From the NCBI GenBank assembly GCA_948735595.1, contig CAPXSA010000007.1, positions 1 through 53,497 on the forward strand: a stretch of DNA of 53,497 bases, written 5' to 3'. The stretch's first letter is position 1; the number at the start of each line of letters is the position of its first letter. Positions 8,124 through 18,036 of the stretch are shown here, piece by piece. The notes below the pieces were generated by a model. That model did no database searches, had not been told where the DNA came from, and worked only from the letters and a program-made list of their open reading frames with translations. The stretch comes from an uncultured Clostridia bacterium (GTDB lineage Bacteria > Bacillota > Clostridia > TANB77 > CAG-508). The translations under genes and the position numbers were made by a program.

Positions 8124-9725
8124 ATGAATAACAAAACAGTAGCTGAGTTATATGAAAAGGAATTAAAGGAAAAGGATACAATTATTGCTTGTAGCAGTAA
8201 TTATGAAATAAAAAGCTTGAATTATATTCCAAAAGAGCATGACAAAATAGAATTAGTAGATGTAACAACAAGAGATGGAAGAAGAATTTATATAAGAGGT
8301 ATTTTATATGTAATGAGCAAAGCCTTTAGTGAATGCTATCCAGAGGCACTTCTTACTGTAAACTATCAATTAACCAATGCTATGTATTGTGAAGTAGATA
8401 ATATACAAGTAACACAAGAAATGCTACAAAATGTTAGCAATAAAATGAAAGAAATTATTGAAAAAAACTTACCAATTCGCAAAATAGAGATGACAAAAGA
8501 AGAAGCAGAAGAATTTTATAATAAAGAAAAAACAATTAGAGGAAAGTTGCAATTAGATAATAAGCAAAAAGAGGAAGTTTCTTTATACTTTTGCGAAGAA
8601 TATTATAACTACTTTTATGGTGTTATGCCAATTAGTACAAACTATGTTCGTTATTTTGAAATAGTGCCATATCATGAAGGCTTTTTATTACGTTATCCAA
8701 GTAAAACAAATCCGGGTGTTTTAGCACCAACAGTAACAAATCAAAAGCTATTTACAACTTTAGAAGAATACAAAGATATTCATAGAGTACTAGACATTAA
8801 TACGGTATACAAATTAAATAGGCAAATCACACAAGGAAATTCTGCTGAACTAGTTTTGCTAGCAGAAGCATTACATGAAAAGAAAATATCTGACATTGCA
8901 GACAATATTGTTAATCGAAAAGGCGTGAAAGTAGTATTAATTGCAGGTCCATCATCTTCTGGAAAAACCACTTTTGCAAAAAGATTAGGTATTCAGTTGA
9001 GGCTTAATGGATTAAAACCAGTTACTATTTCAGTAGATAACTATTTTGTAGAAAGAAAAGATACCCCATTAGATGCAGATGGAAAGTATGATTTTGAATG
9101 CCTAGAAGCAATTGATTTAAAACTATTTAATGACCACTTAAATACCCTATTAAATGGCGGAGAGATTTTGTGCCCAACCTTTGACTTTAAAGTAGGAACT
9201 AAGAGATACAATGGGGAGACCATGAAACTAGCAGATGATGAAATCCTTGTCATAGAAGGAATACACTGCTTAAATGATAAGCTAACAGCATCTATTCCAA
9301 AAGAAAAGAAATATAAGGTGTATATTAGTGCATTAACAGTATTAAATATTGATTACTATAACAGAATTTCAACAACAGACAGCAGATTAATTAGAAGAAT
9401 GGTAAGAGACTATAATTTTAGAGGATATAGTGCATTACATACCTTGCAGATTTGGGACTCGGTAAATCGTGGGGAAACAAAGCATATTTTCCCATTCCAA
9501 GAAGAAGCAGACAGTATGTTTAATACCTCTTTAATTTACGAAATTTGTGTATTGAAAAAATATCTAATGCCATTATTAGAAGAAATAGACAATACGCATC
9601 CTGAATACGCAGAATCAAAGAGATTATATGAATTTTTAAAATATTTTGAAGATATTGAAGACAAATATGTGCCAGAAAATTCTTTGTTAAGAGAATTTAT
9701 TGGTGGTAGCGTTTTTGAGTATTAG
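8124..9725 (+). CDS. Uridine kinase-like nucleoside kinase
   Basis: About 533 aa. The N-terminal ~270 residues resemble the TGS/ThrRS-like region found in long-form Firmicute nucleoside kinases. The C-terminal half is a P-loop kinase with Walker A GPSSSGKTT and motifs SVDNYF and EGIHCLN, as in the uridine kinase/phosphoribulokinase family. It should phosphorylate a nucleoside or similar small molecule; the substrate is not certain. The start at 8124 is supported by AAAGGATG 10 nt upstream; ATG 8103 overlaps the ABC stop and is an alternative. A repeat element abuts the stop. Confidence 0.75.
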   Translation: MNNKTVAELYEKELKEKDTIIACSSNYEIKSLNYIPKEHDKIELVDVTTRDGRRIYIRGILYVMSKAFSECYPEALLTVNYQLTNAMYCEVDNIQVTQEMLQNVSNKMKEIIEKNLPIRKIEMTKEEAEEFYNKEKTIRGKLQLDNKQKEEVSLYFCEEYYNYFYGVMPISTNYVRYFEIVPYHEGFLLRYPSKTNPGVLAPTVTNQKLFTTLEEYKDIHRVLDINTVYKLNRQITQGNSAELVLLAEALHEKKISDIADNIVNRKGVKVVLIAGPSSSGKTTFAKRLGIQLRLNGLKPVTISVDNYFVERKDTPLDADGKYDFECLEAIDLKLFNDHLNTLLNGGEILCPTFDFKVGTKRYNGETMKLADDEILVIEGIHCLNDKLTASIPKEKKYKVYISALTVLNIDYYNRISTTDSRLIRRMVRDYNFRGYSALHTLQIWDSVNRGETKHIFPFQEEADSMFNTSLIYEICVLKKYLMPLLEEIDNTHPEYAESKRLYEFLKYFEDIEDKYVPENSLLREFIGGSVFEY

Positions 9726-9854
9726 TGTCAGGTTGGGGACGTTCCTTTTTCTGACAAGAGTGTCATATAGGGGACACACCTTGTTAGAAAATAATGAAAG
9801 GTATGTCCCTAACCTGACAAAGATGTCAGAAAAAGGAACGTCCCCAACCTGACA
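9726..9854. repeat. MITE-like element with 31-bp perfect terminal inverted repeats
   Basis: Bases 9726-9756 and 9824-9854 are exact reverse complements, each beginning TGTCAG(G/A) and containing GGGGACGTTCC or its complement. The interior has further TGTCA and GGGGACACA units. It begins one base after the kinase stop and ends 14 nt before the next start, so it may fold in mRNA. It is the best-preserved copy of the family also seen at 1866 and 41810. Confidence 0.85.
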
Positions 9855-9868
9855 GATAGGAGAAAAAA

Positions 9869-10177
9869 ATGGGAAGAAGATTTACAGAAATTGATGAAGC
9901 ATTTACTTGTGAAAATTGTGGTAAGCCAATAGAGCCATTAGGCTATACTTGTCGTGATCATTGTAGTCATTGTTTATGTTCTAAACATGTTGATATTAAT
10001 CCAGGAGATAGAGAAGAAGAGTGTCATGGATTATTAGAGCCAATTAGAGTGGAACTAGATAGCAAAAAAGGCTATGTCATTATTTATCGCTGTAAAAAGT
10101 GTGGAGCTATTCGCAAGAATAAAGCAGCAAATGATGATAACATGGATTTGATAATTGAGTTGACTACAAAAGTTTAA
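9869..10177 (+). CDS. RNHCP domain zinc-binding protein
   Basis: A 102-aa protein with two CxxC knuckles (CENC near residue 14 and CKKC near 80) and a central CRDHCSHCLCSKHVD..PGDR segment that matches the RNHCP domain. The cysteines probably bind zinc. The biochemical function of the family is not known to me; an RNA-associated role is only a guess. An AGGAG ribosome binding site lies just after the inverted-repeat element. It converges on the U32 gene with a large hairpin between them. Confidence 0.8.
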   Translation: MGRRFTEIDEAFTCENCGKPIEPLGYTCRDHCSHCLCSKHVDINPGDREEECHGLLEPIRVELDSKKGYVIIYRCKKCGAIRKNKAANDDNMDLIIELTTKV

Positions 10178-10181
10178 ATTA

Positions 10182-10294
10182 AAGCAACTTATAATAACGA
10201 AAAGTGCAGACTGCGCAAGGTGAAGCGAAGCTGAACGCCTGTTGCAGCGAAGTCTGCAACCAGTAAGGTCAAACGTTGTTATTATAAGTTGCTT
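10182..10294. repeat. Long hairpin element between convergent genes
   Basis: A 17-bp perfect AT-rich inverted repeat (10182-10198 with 10278-10294) encloses a GC-richer core with a second inverted repeat, GCAGACT/AGTCTGC. The right arm runs into T5. It can act as a two-way terminator, but its size and layered structure, resembling 32260-32426, suggest a mobile hairpin element. Confidence 0.7.
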
Positions 10295-10299
10295 TTTAA

Positions 10300-12761
10300 T
10301 TAAACTTCTCTATGTAAATTTCCATTGGTATATTGCATACCTTCCAATTTTTCACGAATATAAGCTTTATTTACAGCCTCATTTATTTGCTCAATGGTTT
10401 CATCAAGCATATCTAGTCTGACAGAGGTAATAGGCAAGTTTTTTGTACTGATAGAAAGTGTTTTACTATTACAAATTAAAGTAACAGTTTGAAAACTATC
10501 TGGTATAATTCTAAATTCAAATCCTAATCTATCCTTCAAGTAGTACTTAGAAATTTTGGTGCAGTTTTGACCACAGTCAGGATAGCAATGATTTGTTTTT
10601 CCTAAGAAACAGTAATTAGATACCATGATAGGAAGATTTCCATAAACAATTAATTCTGTATCAATATCAGAAGTTTGCAAGATATCTTTTAAACCTTCTT
10701 CATTTAATTCTCTTGATAGAGTAAGGCGGTCAATTCCAAGCTTTTTGTATTCTTTCATAGTATAATGATTAAATACATTCAAAGAATAATTACCAATGAA
10801 CTCATATTTTCCGTGATATTTCTTCAAAAACTCAAAATCAGCAAGATTAGAAAGCACAAATCCTTTGATAGAAAATCTTGTGGTAATATCATCAAAAGAA
10901 TTCAAAATAATATTTTTGTAATTTCCTTTAATAATAGTTGGTAAATAGATGTATAGGTTATATTGTTCAGATAAATATTCAATAATACTGGTATATTGCT
11001 TATCCACAAATAATTTTAAAGATAAATACACTTTATCAATTTTATCTTTTTCTAGCTGTGTGTAATCATAATCTACATGTAAATCTCTTAAAAATAAAGA
11101 AATTTTAGGATACTCTAAATTGGGGATATAAGTAATGGCTTCTTCTGTTGGTAAATCCAATGAAGGAGATTTACGGCAAATTCGTTTTTCCACTTCTTTT
11201 TCTAAAGCGGAGATAGCATTTCTTCTAAGTTCATTTAAGCTACTAATGCTTGGTACATAAAGCCCATCATCTAAGTATACTGTAATATTTTCAAAAGTGT
11301 AAGGAGTATTGTTTGTCTTAGAAATTTGCTTGATAATTCTTTCCATACTAATTGGTGTTTTTAATGCCTCAGCAGGTATGATATCAGAAGTTACTTTTAC
11401 CTTAATCTGATGATAAATGCTAGAAGGATGTGTTTCATTAATCGTAAATAGTTCCATTTGGATAGGCGTATCTTTTTTGATAGTCACATTACAATTTAAC
11501 GGGATTTTTTTATTTTCGCAATTTTGATAAGAACGGCGAGCCTCTTCCATCAACTTTTTATTGGTTACTTTATATAGCTTATCACCAATAGCAATTTTGC
11601 CTTTCATTCTACCAATCGTAACATATTGACCAATTTCAGCGGTTTTAATATTTTGATTTTTTTCCATTAATTCTGAAACTAAGTAACTGCCGTTTTCTTT
11701 TTCAACACTGACAGAATCTCCAAGATCTAAAGGAGCCTCTAGTGAAAGTGTAATATGTCCTTTATTACTATTATATTTATGTACAGTTCCTAAATAAATT
11801 CCCATATGATTTGGCTTTTCAGGGAAGAGAAGTTCGCGATTGGCGTTATTATTTAAATGTCCGACTTGAAAAACCACCACGGTTAAAGACTTGCATTAAA
11901 TCAGTAACATCTTGTTCATCAATCACATACTCTTGTTCACTTAAAGCAAGGTCAATATATTTACGATAAATACGTGTAACTGTTGCAACATATTCAGGAT
12001 TTTTCATACGTCCTTCTATTTTGAAGCATTTTACACCTGCTTGAATTAAGCGGGGGATATGTGCTAAACCACATAAATCTTTTGGACTAAGTAAATAGCC
12101 TTTATCTAAAGTTAGTGTTTTCTTATCAGTAGAACTTTCTTTATTTTCGGCTAATAACTCATAAGGGAGTCTACAAGGACCAGCACATTTTCCACGATTA
12201 CCGAGAGCGACCTCCTACAACACTAGAAAATAAGCATTGACCAGAATAACAAATACATAAGGCTCCGTGAATAAAAGTTTCAATTTCAACTTTACTATTG
12301 TTACAAATATATTCAATTTCACTAATAGAGAGTTCTCTAGCTAGAACAACTCTTTTAAATCCAAGTTTTTCTAGTTCTAAAACACCTTCTAAATTGTGGG
12401 CCGTCATTTGAGTGCTTGCATGAATTGGTAAATCAGGAAGCCTATCAATAAGATACTTGGCTAACCCTAAATCTTGAACGATAATAGCGTCAATTCCTGC
12501 TTCATAAGCTTCTTCAGCTAAAGCAATTGCATCTTCAAATTCTGTATCTTTAATTAAAGTATTTAAAGTTAAATGTGTGTGGACATTGCGAAGTTTGCAA
12601 TAAGAAACAGCTTCTTTTAATGAATTTACCCCTAAATTAGTTGCATAAAATCTAGCATTAAATTTATCTGTTCCAAAATAAATACTGTCAGCACCATTTT
12701 GTACAGCAGCTTTTAAACATTCAAAATCTCCCGCAGGAGATAAAAGTTCGACTTCAGGCAT
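10300..12761 (-). CDS. Peptidase U32 family protein, two CGGN recoding sites
   Basis: The frame breaks twice and is restored by reading CGGT at 12200-12203 and CGGA at 11860-11863 as single glycine codons, giving 819 aa exactly. The N-terminus (PEVELLSPAGDFECLKAAVQNGAD) and the GGRSGNRGKCAGPCR motif are typical of U32 proteins. The first recoded Gly (187) is the glycine of GRSGNRG; the second (300) is in FNRGGFSSGH, also conserved. The long C-terminal part is the DUF3656/beta-barrel extension of long U32 proteins. Known members include tRNA and rRNA hydroxylation factors (TrhP, RlhA), so an RNA modification role is more likely than proteolysis. The start at 12761 follows GGGAGG. If decoding is normal this is a pseudogene in three pieces. 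Confidence 0.85.
11860..11863 (-). other. CGGA quadruplet (Gly300 of U32 protein)
   Basis: Minus-strand AGT CGGA CAT. Triplet reading meets a stop within a few codons; four-base reading continues as SSGHLNNN, a conserved U32 segment. Confidence 0.75.
12200..12203 (-). other. CGGT quadruplet (Gly187 of U32 protein)
   Basis: Minus-strand TCT CGGT AAT. In triplet reading TAA follows CGG at once. Four-base reading gives GRSGNRGKCAG, the family signature. Confidence 0.8.
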
Positions 12762-12864
12762 AAGAACCTCCCTAAAAAATTTTAATATCCTATTATAGTG
12801 TAACACAAAATTTACCTTTTGCATACTATATCATATAACATTTTGAGAGAAGGAGGAAACGAAA

Positions 12865-13053
12865 ATGCAAGAAGATAGAGATTGTGGATGTGGATGCAAC
12901 AATAGTTGCGGATGCAATAGCGGTTGTGGATGTAATAATGGAGGATTTTTAAGCAACTTATTTGGTGGTTGCGGATGTGGTGATAGTACTATATTATTCT
13001 TTATCATCATTTTCTTATTATTATTTACAAATTGTGGTTGCTGCAATAGATAA
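12865..13053 (+). CDS. Small Cys/Gly-rich membrane peptide
   Basis: A 62-aa protein with repeated CGCG/CGC units in the first half (about 14 Cys overall), a hydrophobic helix (ILFFIIIFLLLF) and a short Cys-rich tail. It recalls small sporulation or coat-associated YjcZ-like peptides in size and membrane tail, but I cannot assign a family. The cysteines suggest metal binding or disulfide cross-linking. It has a GGAGG ribosome binding site and its own terminator, so it is monocistronic. Confidence 0.65.
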   Translation: MQEDRDCGCGCNNSCGCNSGCGCNNGGFLSNLFGGCGCGDSTILFFIIIFLLLFTNCGCCNR

Positions 13054-13085
13054 TTTAGGCAAACTAAAATCTATAAGTGAATTTT

Positions 13086-13119
13086 GTGTGAACTTTTACA
13101 AAAAAGTTCACACTTTTTT
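13086..13119 (+). terminator. Rho-independent terminator
   Basis: A 12-bp stem (13086-13097 with 13102-13113), 4-nt loop and T6 tail after the Cys-rich peptide gene. Confidence 0.85.
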
Positions 13120-13128
13120 CGATTTTAA

Positions 13129-13157
13129 TTGACGGAAAAATGGAAGAGTGTTATACT
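13129..13157 (+). promoter_or_regulatory. Sigma-A promoter of the wall hydrolase gene
   Basis: TTGACG (13129-13134) and TATACT (13152-13157) with a 17-bp spacer. The ATG at 13140 lies inside the promoter, which places the true start downstream. Confidence 0.75.
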
Positions 13158-13205
13158 AATTTTGTAAAAATTTGTCACAAACGAGGAGGAAATAATATAC
13201 TCATT

Positions 13206-15320
13206 ATGAAAAAATTAATTGGTTTACTATTAATGATAATATTATTCATTTTGATATTTTTAACCTATTTTGAAGGAACTTCAAATGCAGCTTATAGCGA
13301 TAAATTTGCTAATTATCCGGGGTATAAAGAATTAATAGATGCTCTTCAAAAGGCACACCCTAATTGGGAATTTGAAATTCTTGAGACAGGTTTAGATTGG
13401 GCAGCATCAGTAAAAGAAGAGTCAAAGCATAGGAGGAGTTTAATTCAATCATCAAAAACTGGTCCATGGAGATGTTCTTGTAACGAGGAGTATGAACCAA
13501 ATTGGTATTGTGCATCTTCAGCGGCAGTTGCTTATTACTTAGATCCAAGAAATTCTTTAAATGAAGATTTTATCTTTCAATTTGAAAAGTTGACATATAA
13601 TAGTGATTTGCAAACCAAAGAAGGCGTAGAATATATATTAAGAGATTGCAACTATATGCAAGGAAAAATTACTTACTATGATACAAAAGGAAAGAAACAG
13701 ACAATTAATAAAACTTATGCAGATGTTATTCTAGAAACTGCTAAAATGTATAATGTTAGTGCTTATCACTTGGCTGCTAGAATTCGTCAAGAACAAGGAA
13801 CCGGAAATGGTGGTTCCATGATTTCTGGAAAATATTCAGGATTTGTAGGATATTATAATCACTTCAACTGTTCTGCTTTTGGCTCAACTACTAGTCTTAT
13901 TCTAAAAAATGGCTTAACTTATGCTAAAAATCAGGGGTGGACAGACCCAGAAAAAGCAATTAAAGGTGGAGCTAAGCTTGTTGCTAAAGAATATATTGGA
14001 ATTGGACAAAATACATTATATTTAGAAAAATTTGATGTAGTTGATGGTGGAAATGGATATTATTGGAATCAATATATGACAAATGTTTCTGCAAGTAAGA
14101 CAGAAGGTGCGACAGTAAAAGCTACTTATCAAAAACTAGGCTTATTAAATAAAAAAGTAGTATTTAGAATTCCAGTCTATAAAAATATGCCAACATATGC
14201 TTGTCCTGAACCGGGCAAAGAGACTATTGTAACACAAGATGTTCAAACTAATGGAGAAGTAAATATCAGAAAAGGCAAAGGTGTAGATCAAGAAACAATA
14301 ACAACTCTAAAAAAAGGCGTAAAATTACTCAGAATTGAATATGCACAAAAAAAGGAAAAAGGTTATTATTGGGACAAAGTGGTATTAGCAGATGGAAGAG
14401 TAGGGTACGCGATTAGAGATCGTTTGAATAATTTATCTTTGCAAAGTAATTGCAATGAAAAAGATATTGTATTAAATAACATAGAAGTACGTAATGGACC
14501 CGGAAAAACAAGCACAGCAGTGGTTAATTATATAGCACCGGGCAATCTAGTAACAGTAGTAGAAAAAGGGAAATATCCTAATCTAAATGGTGAGAATTGG
14601 TACCGTGTTAGATTAAGTGATAATACCTATGGATATATTGCAGTAGGAGCACAGAACAATCCAAATATTACGAAATATGATGAAGATAGTCCAGATTATG
14701 ATTATGTAGAAGTAATTTGTACAGATGGGCTAAGAATTAGAAGAGAACCAACAACTACTAAGAATAATGTGATAACAGCAGTAGCAAAAGGAACACAATT
14801 ATTTAGGGCACAAAAAAGTGCATCTAATGCAGAAGGGTATATTTGGGATAAGGTAGTAACTTCTAATGGAACAATTGGATATTGTGTGAGACAAGATAAA
14901 AACAATGGAGAAGCTTGGATAAAATCTTTAAGTAAGAAAAAATATGAAGTAGATGACAAAAATGCTAATATTATATGTGTACCAGACGTTACGCCAGAAA
15001 AGTTACAGTCATTATCTGCTAAAATAGTAGTAAAAAATGGAGATAAAGAAATTGCAAAAGATGCAAAAATAGGAACAGGTTATACTATTACAGTAGATGG
15101 AAAAACATATACAGCTGTCGTAATGGGAGATGTAAATGGGGACGGCAAGGTAAATTCATCAGATTATGTAAAAATAAAAAATTACTTAAGAAAAAAAGAA
15201 AACATGAGTGTAGCTGAAAAATTAGGAGCAGATGTAGCAGGTGAGGGAAAAGTGACATCATCAGATTATGTGAAGATTAAAAATTATTTAAGAAAAAAAG
15301 AGAATATTACAATAAATTAG
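13206..15320 (+). CDS. Secreted glucosaminidase-like wall hydrolase with SH3 and dockerin modules
   Basis: About 704 aa with a signal peptide (MKKLIGLLLMIILFILIFL). In order: a glucosaminidase-type catalytic domain (~150-310, with SAYHLAARIRQEQG carrying the probable catalytic Glu, and NGYYWNQYM), three SH3b-like modules (~350-600) and a C-terminal dockerin-like pair (GDVNGDGKVNSSDYVKIKNYL, then a related unit). It should cleave peptidoglycan glycan strands. A dockerin on a wall hydrolase suggests docking to a cohesin-bearing surface protein. Start 13206 is chosen because 13140 is in the promoter. It precedes another surface protein gene by 22 nt. Confidence 0.8.
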   Translation: MKKLIGLLLMIILFILIFLTYFEGTSNAAYSDKFANYPGYKELIDALQKAHPNWEFEILETGLDWAASVKEESKHRRSLIQSSKTGPWRCSCNEEYEPNWYCASSAAVAYYLDPRNSLNEDFIFQFEKLTYNSDLQTKEGVEYILRDCNYMQGKITYYDTKGKKQTINKTYADVILETAKMYNVSAYHLAARIRQEQGTGNGGSMISGKYSGFVGYYNHFNCSAFGSTTSLILKNGLTYAKNQGWTDPEKAIKGGAKLVAKEYIGIGQNTLYLEKFDVVDGGNGYYWNQYMTNVSASKTEGATVKATYQKLGLLNKKVVFRIPVYKNMPTYACPEPGKETIVTQDVQTNGEVNIRKGKGVDQETITTLKKGVKLLRIEYAQKKEKGYYWDKVVLADGRVGYAIRDRLNNLSLQSNCNEKDIVLNNIEVRNGPGKTSTAVVNYIAPGNLVTVVEKGKYPNLNGENWYRVRLSDNTYGYIAVGAQNNPNITKYDEDSPDYDYVEVICTDGLRIRREPTTTKNNVITAVAKGTQLFRAQKSASNAEGYIWDKVVTSNGTIGYCVRQDKNNGEAWIKSLSKKKYEVDDKNANIICVPDVTPEKLQSLSAKIVVKNGDKEIAKDAKIGTGYTITVDGKTYTAVVMGDVNGDGKVNSSDYVKIKNYLRKKENMSVAEKLGADVAGEGKVTSSDYVKIKNYLRKKENITIN

Positions 15321-15342
15321 AATGAGTAAGGAGAATAAATTC

Positions 15343-16983
15343 ATGAAAAAAGCTAAATTGAAAATTTTAATAGGTGGTCTATTACTGTTTTTGTTTCTAA
15401 ATGTTTATACAGTGCAAAGTGAAGCTGCTACAGCTTCATTTACTTCCTCTATTTCTGCAACTAGTGTGTATGTTGGAGATACAATTACTTTGACAATAAA
15501 AGCTACCAATGCAGCAGGAATGTATAATGTAAGTAGGACTAATTCAAATATATCAGTTACAAGTGGAAATGAAAGTGAATTTATAGAGAATACATCTACT
15601 ACAATAAAATATAAGGCTACAAAAGTAGGAACTGTATCAATCACAGTATCTGCTAGTGATATGACAGATTTAGATAATAGTAGCAATAAGGTAACTGGTA
15701 GTAAAACTTATACTGTTACAATAAAAGAAAAGAGTAATAATTCGAGTTCTAGTGGGAATTCAAGCAGTTCTAATTCATCAGGAAACACTACTACCACAAA
15801 AACACCAACTTTTAAAAGTGTAAACCAAAAAGTTTATACAACAAATGATTGCAATTTACGTTCTAGTTGGTCAACATCAAGTGCTGCAACATCAGTAAAA
15901 AAAGGAACAGAATTAACTTTGACAGGAACTTCAACTGAAACCATAAATGGGTATACATGGTATCGTGTTACTTATCAAGGAAGTACAAAATATGTTGCAA
16001 GTAGTTTAGTTACTTATAATAAACCTAAAGATGAAGACAAAGATAAAGAAGATGACAATAAGGATGATAACAAAAATGAGAAATCAAGTAATAAAAATCT
16101 GTCTTCTTTAAAAATAGATGGAATAGATATGACCCCTAGTTTTAGTAAGGATACAACTCAATATACTGCCCATGTAGATGGAGATGTAGACGAACTAAAA
16201 ATCAATGCAAAAGCAGAAGACAGTAAAGCAAAAGTAGCTATTGAAGGAAATAAAGGGCTAAAAGAAGGAGACAATATTATTAAAGTAAAAGTAACAGCAG
16301 AAGATGAAACAACCAGAATTTACTTCATTACTGTTACTAAAGGAGAAGGAACGGAAGTAGATACAACATTAAAATTGACACAATTAAGTATTGAAAGAGT
16401 TAATTTTGAAGATACTTTTAAACCAGATACTTATTCTTATGAATTAGATTTAACAAGCTACGTTAAAAAATTAGAGATTACTGCAATACCAAGCCAAGCA
16501 GATGCGACTGTTGATATTTCAGGAAATGAAGACTTTAAAGAAGGTCAAAATGTGATTGTAATTCTTCTAACTTCAGCAGATGGTAGTGAAACCGCAACAT
16601 ATCAAATTAAAGTAAATGTACCAGCAGAAGTAATAGAAAAGGCGGCAGAAGAAGAGGAAAATATTTCGTTTTATATTTTAATTGGAATTGCTGTTGCAGT
16701 TGTTATTATAGCAATTATAGTAGTAGTTCGTCGCCATAAAACTTCTAGAGAAGATGATTATGAAGAAGACTTTTCAGAGGAAGAAGATAAAGTAGGAGAA
16801 ATTGGTGGTAGAAGATTTGCAAATTACGAAGATAGATACCAGACAAGAGATGATGCTGACAAAGAAGAAGAGGAAGAAGTAGATGATTCAAGAAAATCAA
16901 GAAATTCTGCTTTAGATGACTTTTTCAATGCACAAGATGATGACGATGGAGATAGAAGACCAAGAGGCAGACATTCAAGATAA
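15343..16983 (+). CDS. Surface-anchored protein with SH3 and cadherin-like domains
   Basis: About 546 aa: a signal peptide, an Ig-like/BIG domain (~35-130), a Ser/Asn/Thr-rich linker, an SH3b-like domain (~170-225), an Asp/Lys-rich linker, two cadherin-like beta-sandwich repeats (~255-440; both have LSSLKIDG/LTQLSIER-type starts and EGxN near the end), a transmembrane helix (SFYILIGIAVAVVIIAIIVVV) and an acidic cytoplasmic tail. It probably binds the wall or links it to the membrane. The start at 15343 has AAGGAGA 8 nt upstream. It is cotranscribed with the hydrolase gene and ended by a hairpin. Confidence 0.75.
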   Translation: MKKAKLKILIGGLLLFLFLNVYTVQSEAATASFTSSISATSVYVGDTITLTIKATNAAGMYNVSRTNSNISVTSGNESEFIENTSTTIKYKATKVGTVSITVSASDMTDLDNSSNKVTGSKTYTVTIKEKSNNSSSSGNSSSSNSSGNTTTTKTPTFKSVNQKVYTTNDCNLRSSWSTSSAATSVKKGTELTLTGTSTETINGYTWYRVTYQGSTKYVASSLVTYNKPKDEDKDKEDDNKDDNKNEKSSNKNLSSLKIDGIDMTPSFSKDTTQYTAHVDGDVDELKINAKAEDSKAKVAIEGNKGLKEGDNIIKVKVTAEDETTRIYFITVTKGEGTEVDTTLKLTQLSIERVNFEDTFKPDTYSYELDLTSYVKKLEITAIPSQADATVDISGNEDFKEGQNVIVILLTSADGSETATYQIKVNVPAEVIEKAAEEEENISFYILIGIAVAVVIIAIIVVVRRHKTSREDDYEEDFSEEEDKVGEIGGRRFANYEDRYQTRDDADKEEEEEVDDSRKSRNSALDDFFNAQDDDDGDRRPRGRHSR

Positions 16984-16990
16984 TAAAGAA

Positions 16991-17021
16991 TGGGAGTAGA
17001 TTTAAATTCTGCTCCTATTTT
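16991..17021 (+). terminator. Rho-independent terminator
   Basis: A GGAGTAGA/TCTGCTCC stem (one G-T pair) followed by ATTTTT after the surface protein gene. Confidence 0.7.
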
Positions 17022-17084
17022 TGTAGATTAGCATTTTAAGAATTTTAACATAAACTATAGCAAAACAAGAAAGAGGGGAATACA

Positions 17085-17939
17085 ATGTTAAAATTTACAA
17101 AAATGCAAGGTTTAGGAAATGATTATGTGTATATGGATGCAATTCATCAAAAGATAGGAAATGCATCCTCTTTAGCAAAAGCTGTTAGCAATAGACATTG
17201 GGGAATTGGTTCAGATGGACTAATTTTAATTGACAAAAGTGATGTTGCTGATTTTAAAATGCGAATGTTTAATCCTGATGGAAGTGAGTCAGAAATGTGT
17301 GGAAATGGAATAAGATGTGTAGGAAAGTTTGTGTATGATAAAGAGTTAACAAATAGCACAGAGGTTACAATTGAAACACTTGCAGGAATTAAAAATCTAA
17401 AGTTAAAGGTAGAAAATAAAAAAGTGAAAATGATAACAGTAGATATGGGAGAACCGATTTGGGAAGCTGATAAAATTCCTGCTATGAGTGATAAGGCGCC
17501 AGTAAAAAATTTAAAAATAAAGGCAAGGGATAGGGAGTTTTTAGCCACTTGCGTTTCTATGGGAAATCCACATGCTGTTATTGTGTTAGAAGATATAGAG
17601 ACATTTGATGTTGAGAAATATGGCAAAGCAATAGAAAGTGCTCCTATTTTTCCAAATAGAACGAATGTAGAGTTTATTAAAATAGAGGATAGAAACCATA
17701 TTAAAATGAGGGTATGGGAAAGAGGAACAGGGGAAACACTAGCGTGTGGAACAGGAGCATGTAGCTGTGTTGTAGCAGGAGTGTTAAATGATATATTAGA
17801 TAGAAATATAGTAGTGAAATTATTAGGTGGAAATCTTCAAATAGAATGGAAAAAAGAGGATAATCATGTATATATGACAGGGACAGCAGTTACTGTTTTT
17901 GAAGGAGAATTGCAAGAAGAAAATATATTGTATAAATGA
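17085..17939 (+). CDS. dapF: Diaminopimelate epimerase
   Basis: A 284-aa protein converting LL- to meso-diaminopimelate for lysine and peptidoglycan synthesis. The two catalytic cysteines are visible in MCGNGIRC and ACGTGAC, and the MQGLGNDYV start and NPHAVI segment match the family. Full length. AGAGGGGA precedes ATG. It stands alone after the wall-protein operon, in keeping with a cell-wall theme. No CGG codons. Confidence 0.95.
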   Translation: MLKFTKMQGLGNDYVYMDAIHQKIGNASSLAKAVSNRHWGIGSDGLILIDKSDVADFKMRMFNPDGSESEMCGNGIRCVGKFVYDKELTNSTEVTIETLAGIKNLKLKVENKKVKMITVDMGEPIWEADKIPAMSDKAPVKNLKIKARDREFLATCVSMGNPHAVIVLEDIETFDVEKYGKAIESAPIFPNRTNVEFIKIEDRNHIKMRVWERGTGETLACGTGACSCVVAGVLNDILDRNIVVKLLGGNLQIEWKKEDNHVYMTGTAVTVFEGELQEENILYK

Positions 17940-18036
17940 AAAAGATAGTATATAATAATAAAAGAGAAAAAAGTAAGTATAAAATGCTAAATAGAAATAC
18001 TAGTGGATTATGAAATATATGGAGTAGAAAATAGGA

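Noticed and set aside
12762..12824. N-terminal extension of the U32 gene to 12824
   Set aside because: ATG at 12761 has GGGAGG and gives the conserved PEVELLSPAGD start.
13140..13205. ATG at 13140 as the start of the wall hydrolase
   Set aside because: It lies between the -35 and -10 of a good promoter and would put a non-signal sequence before the signal peptide.
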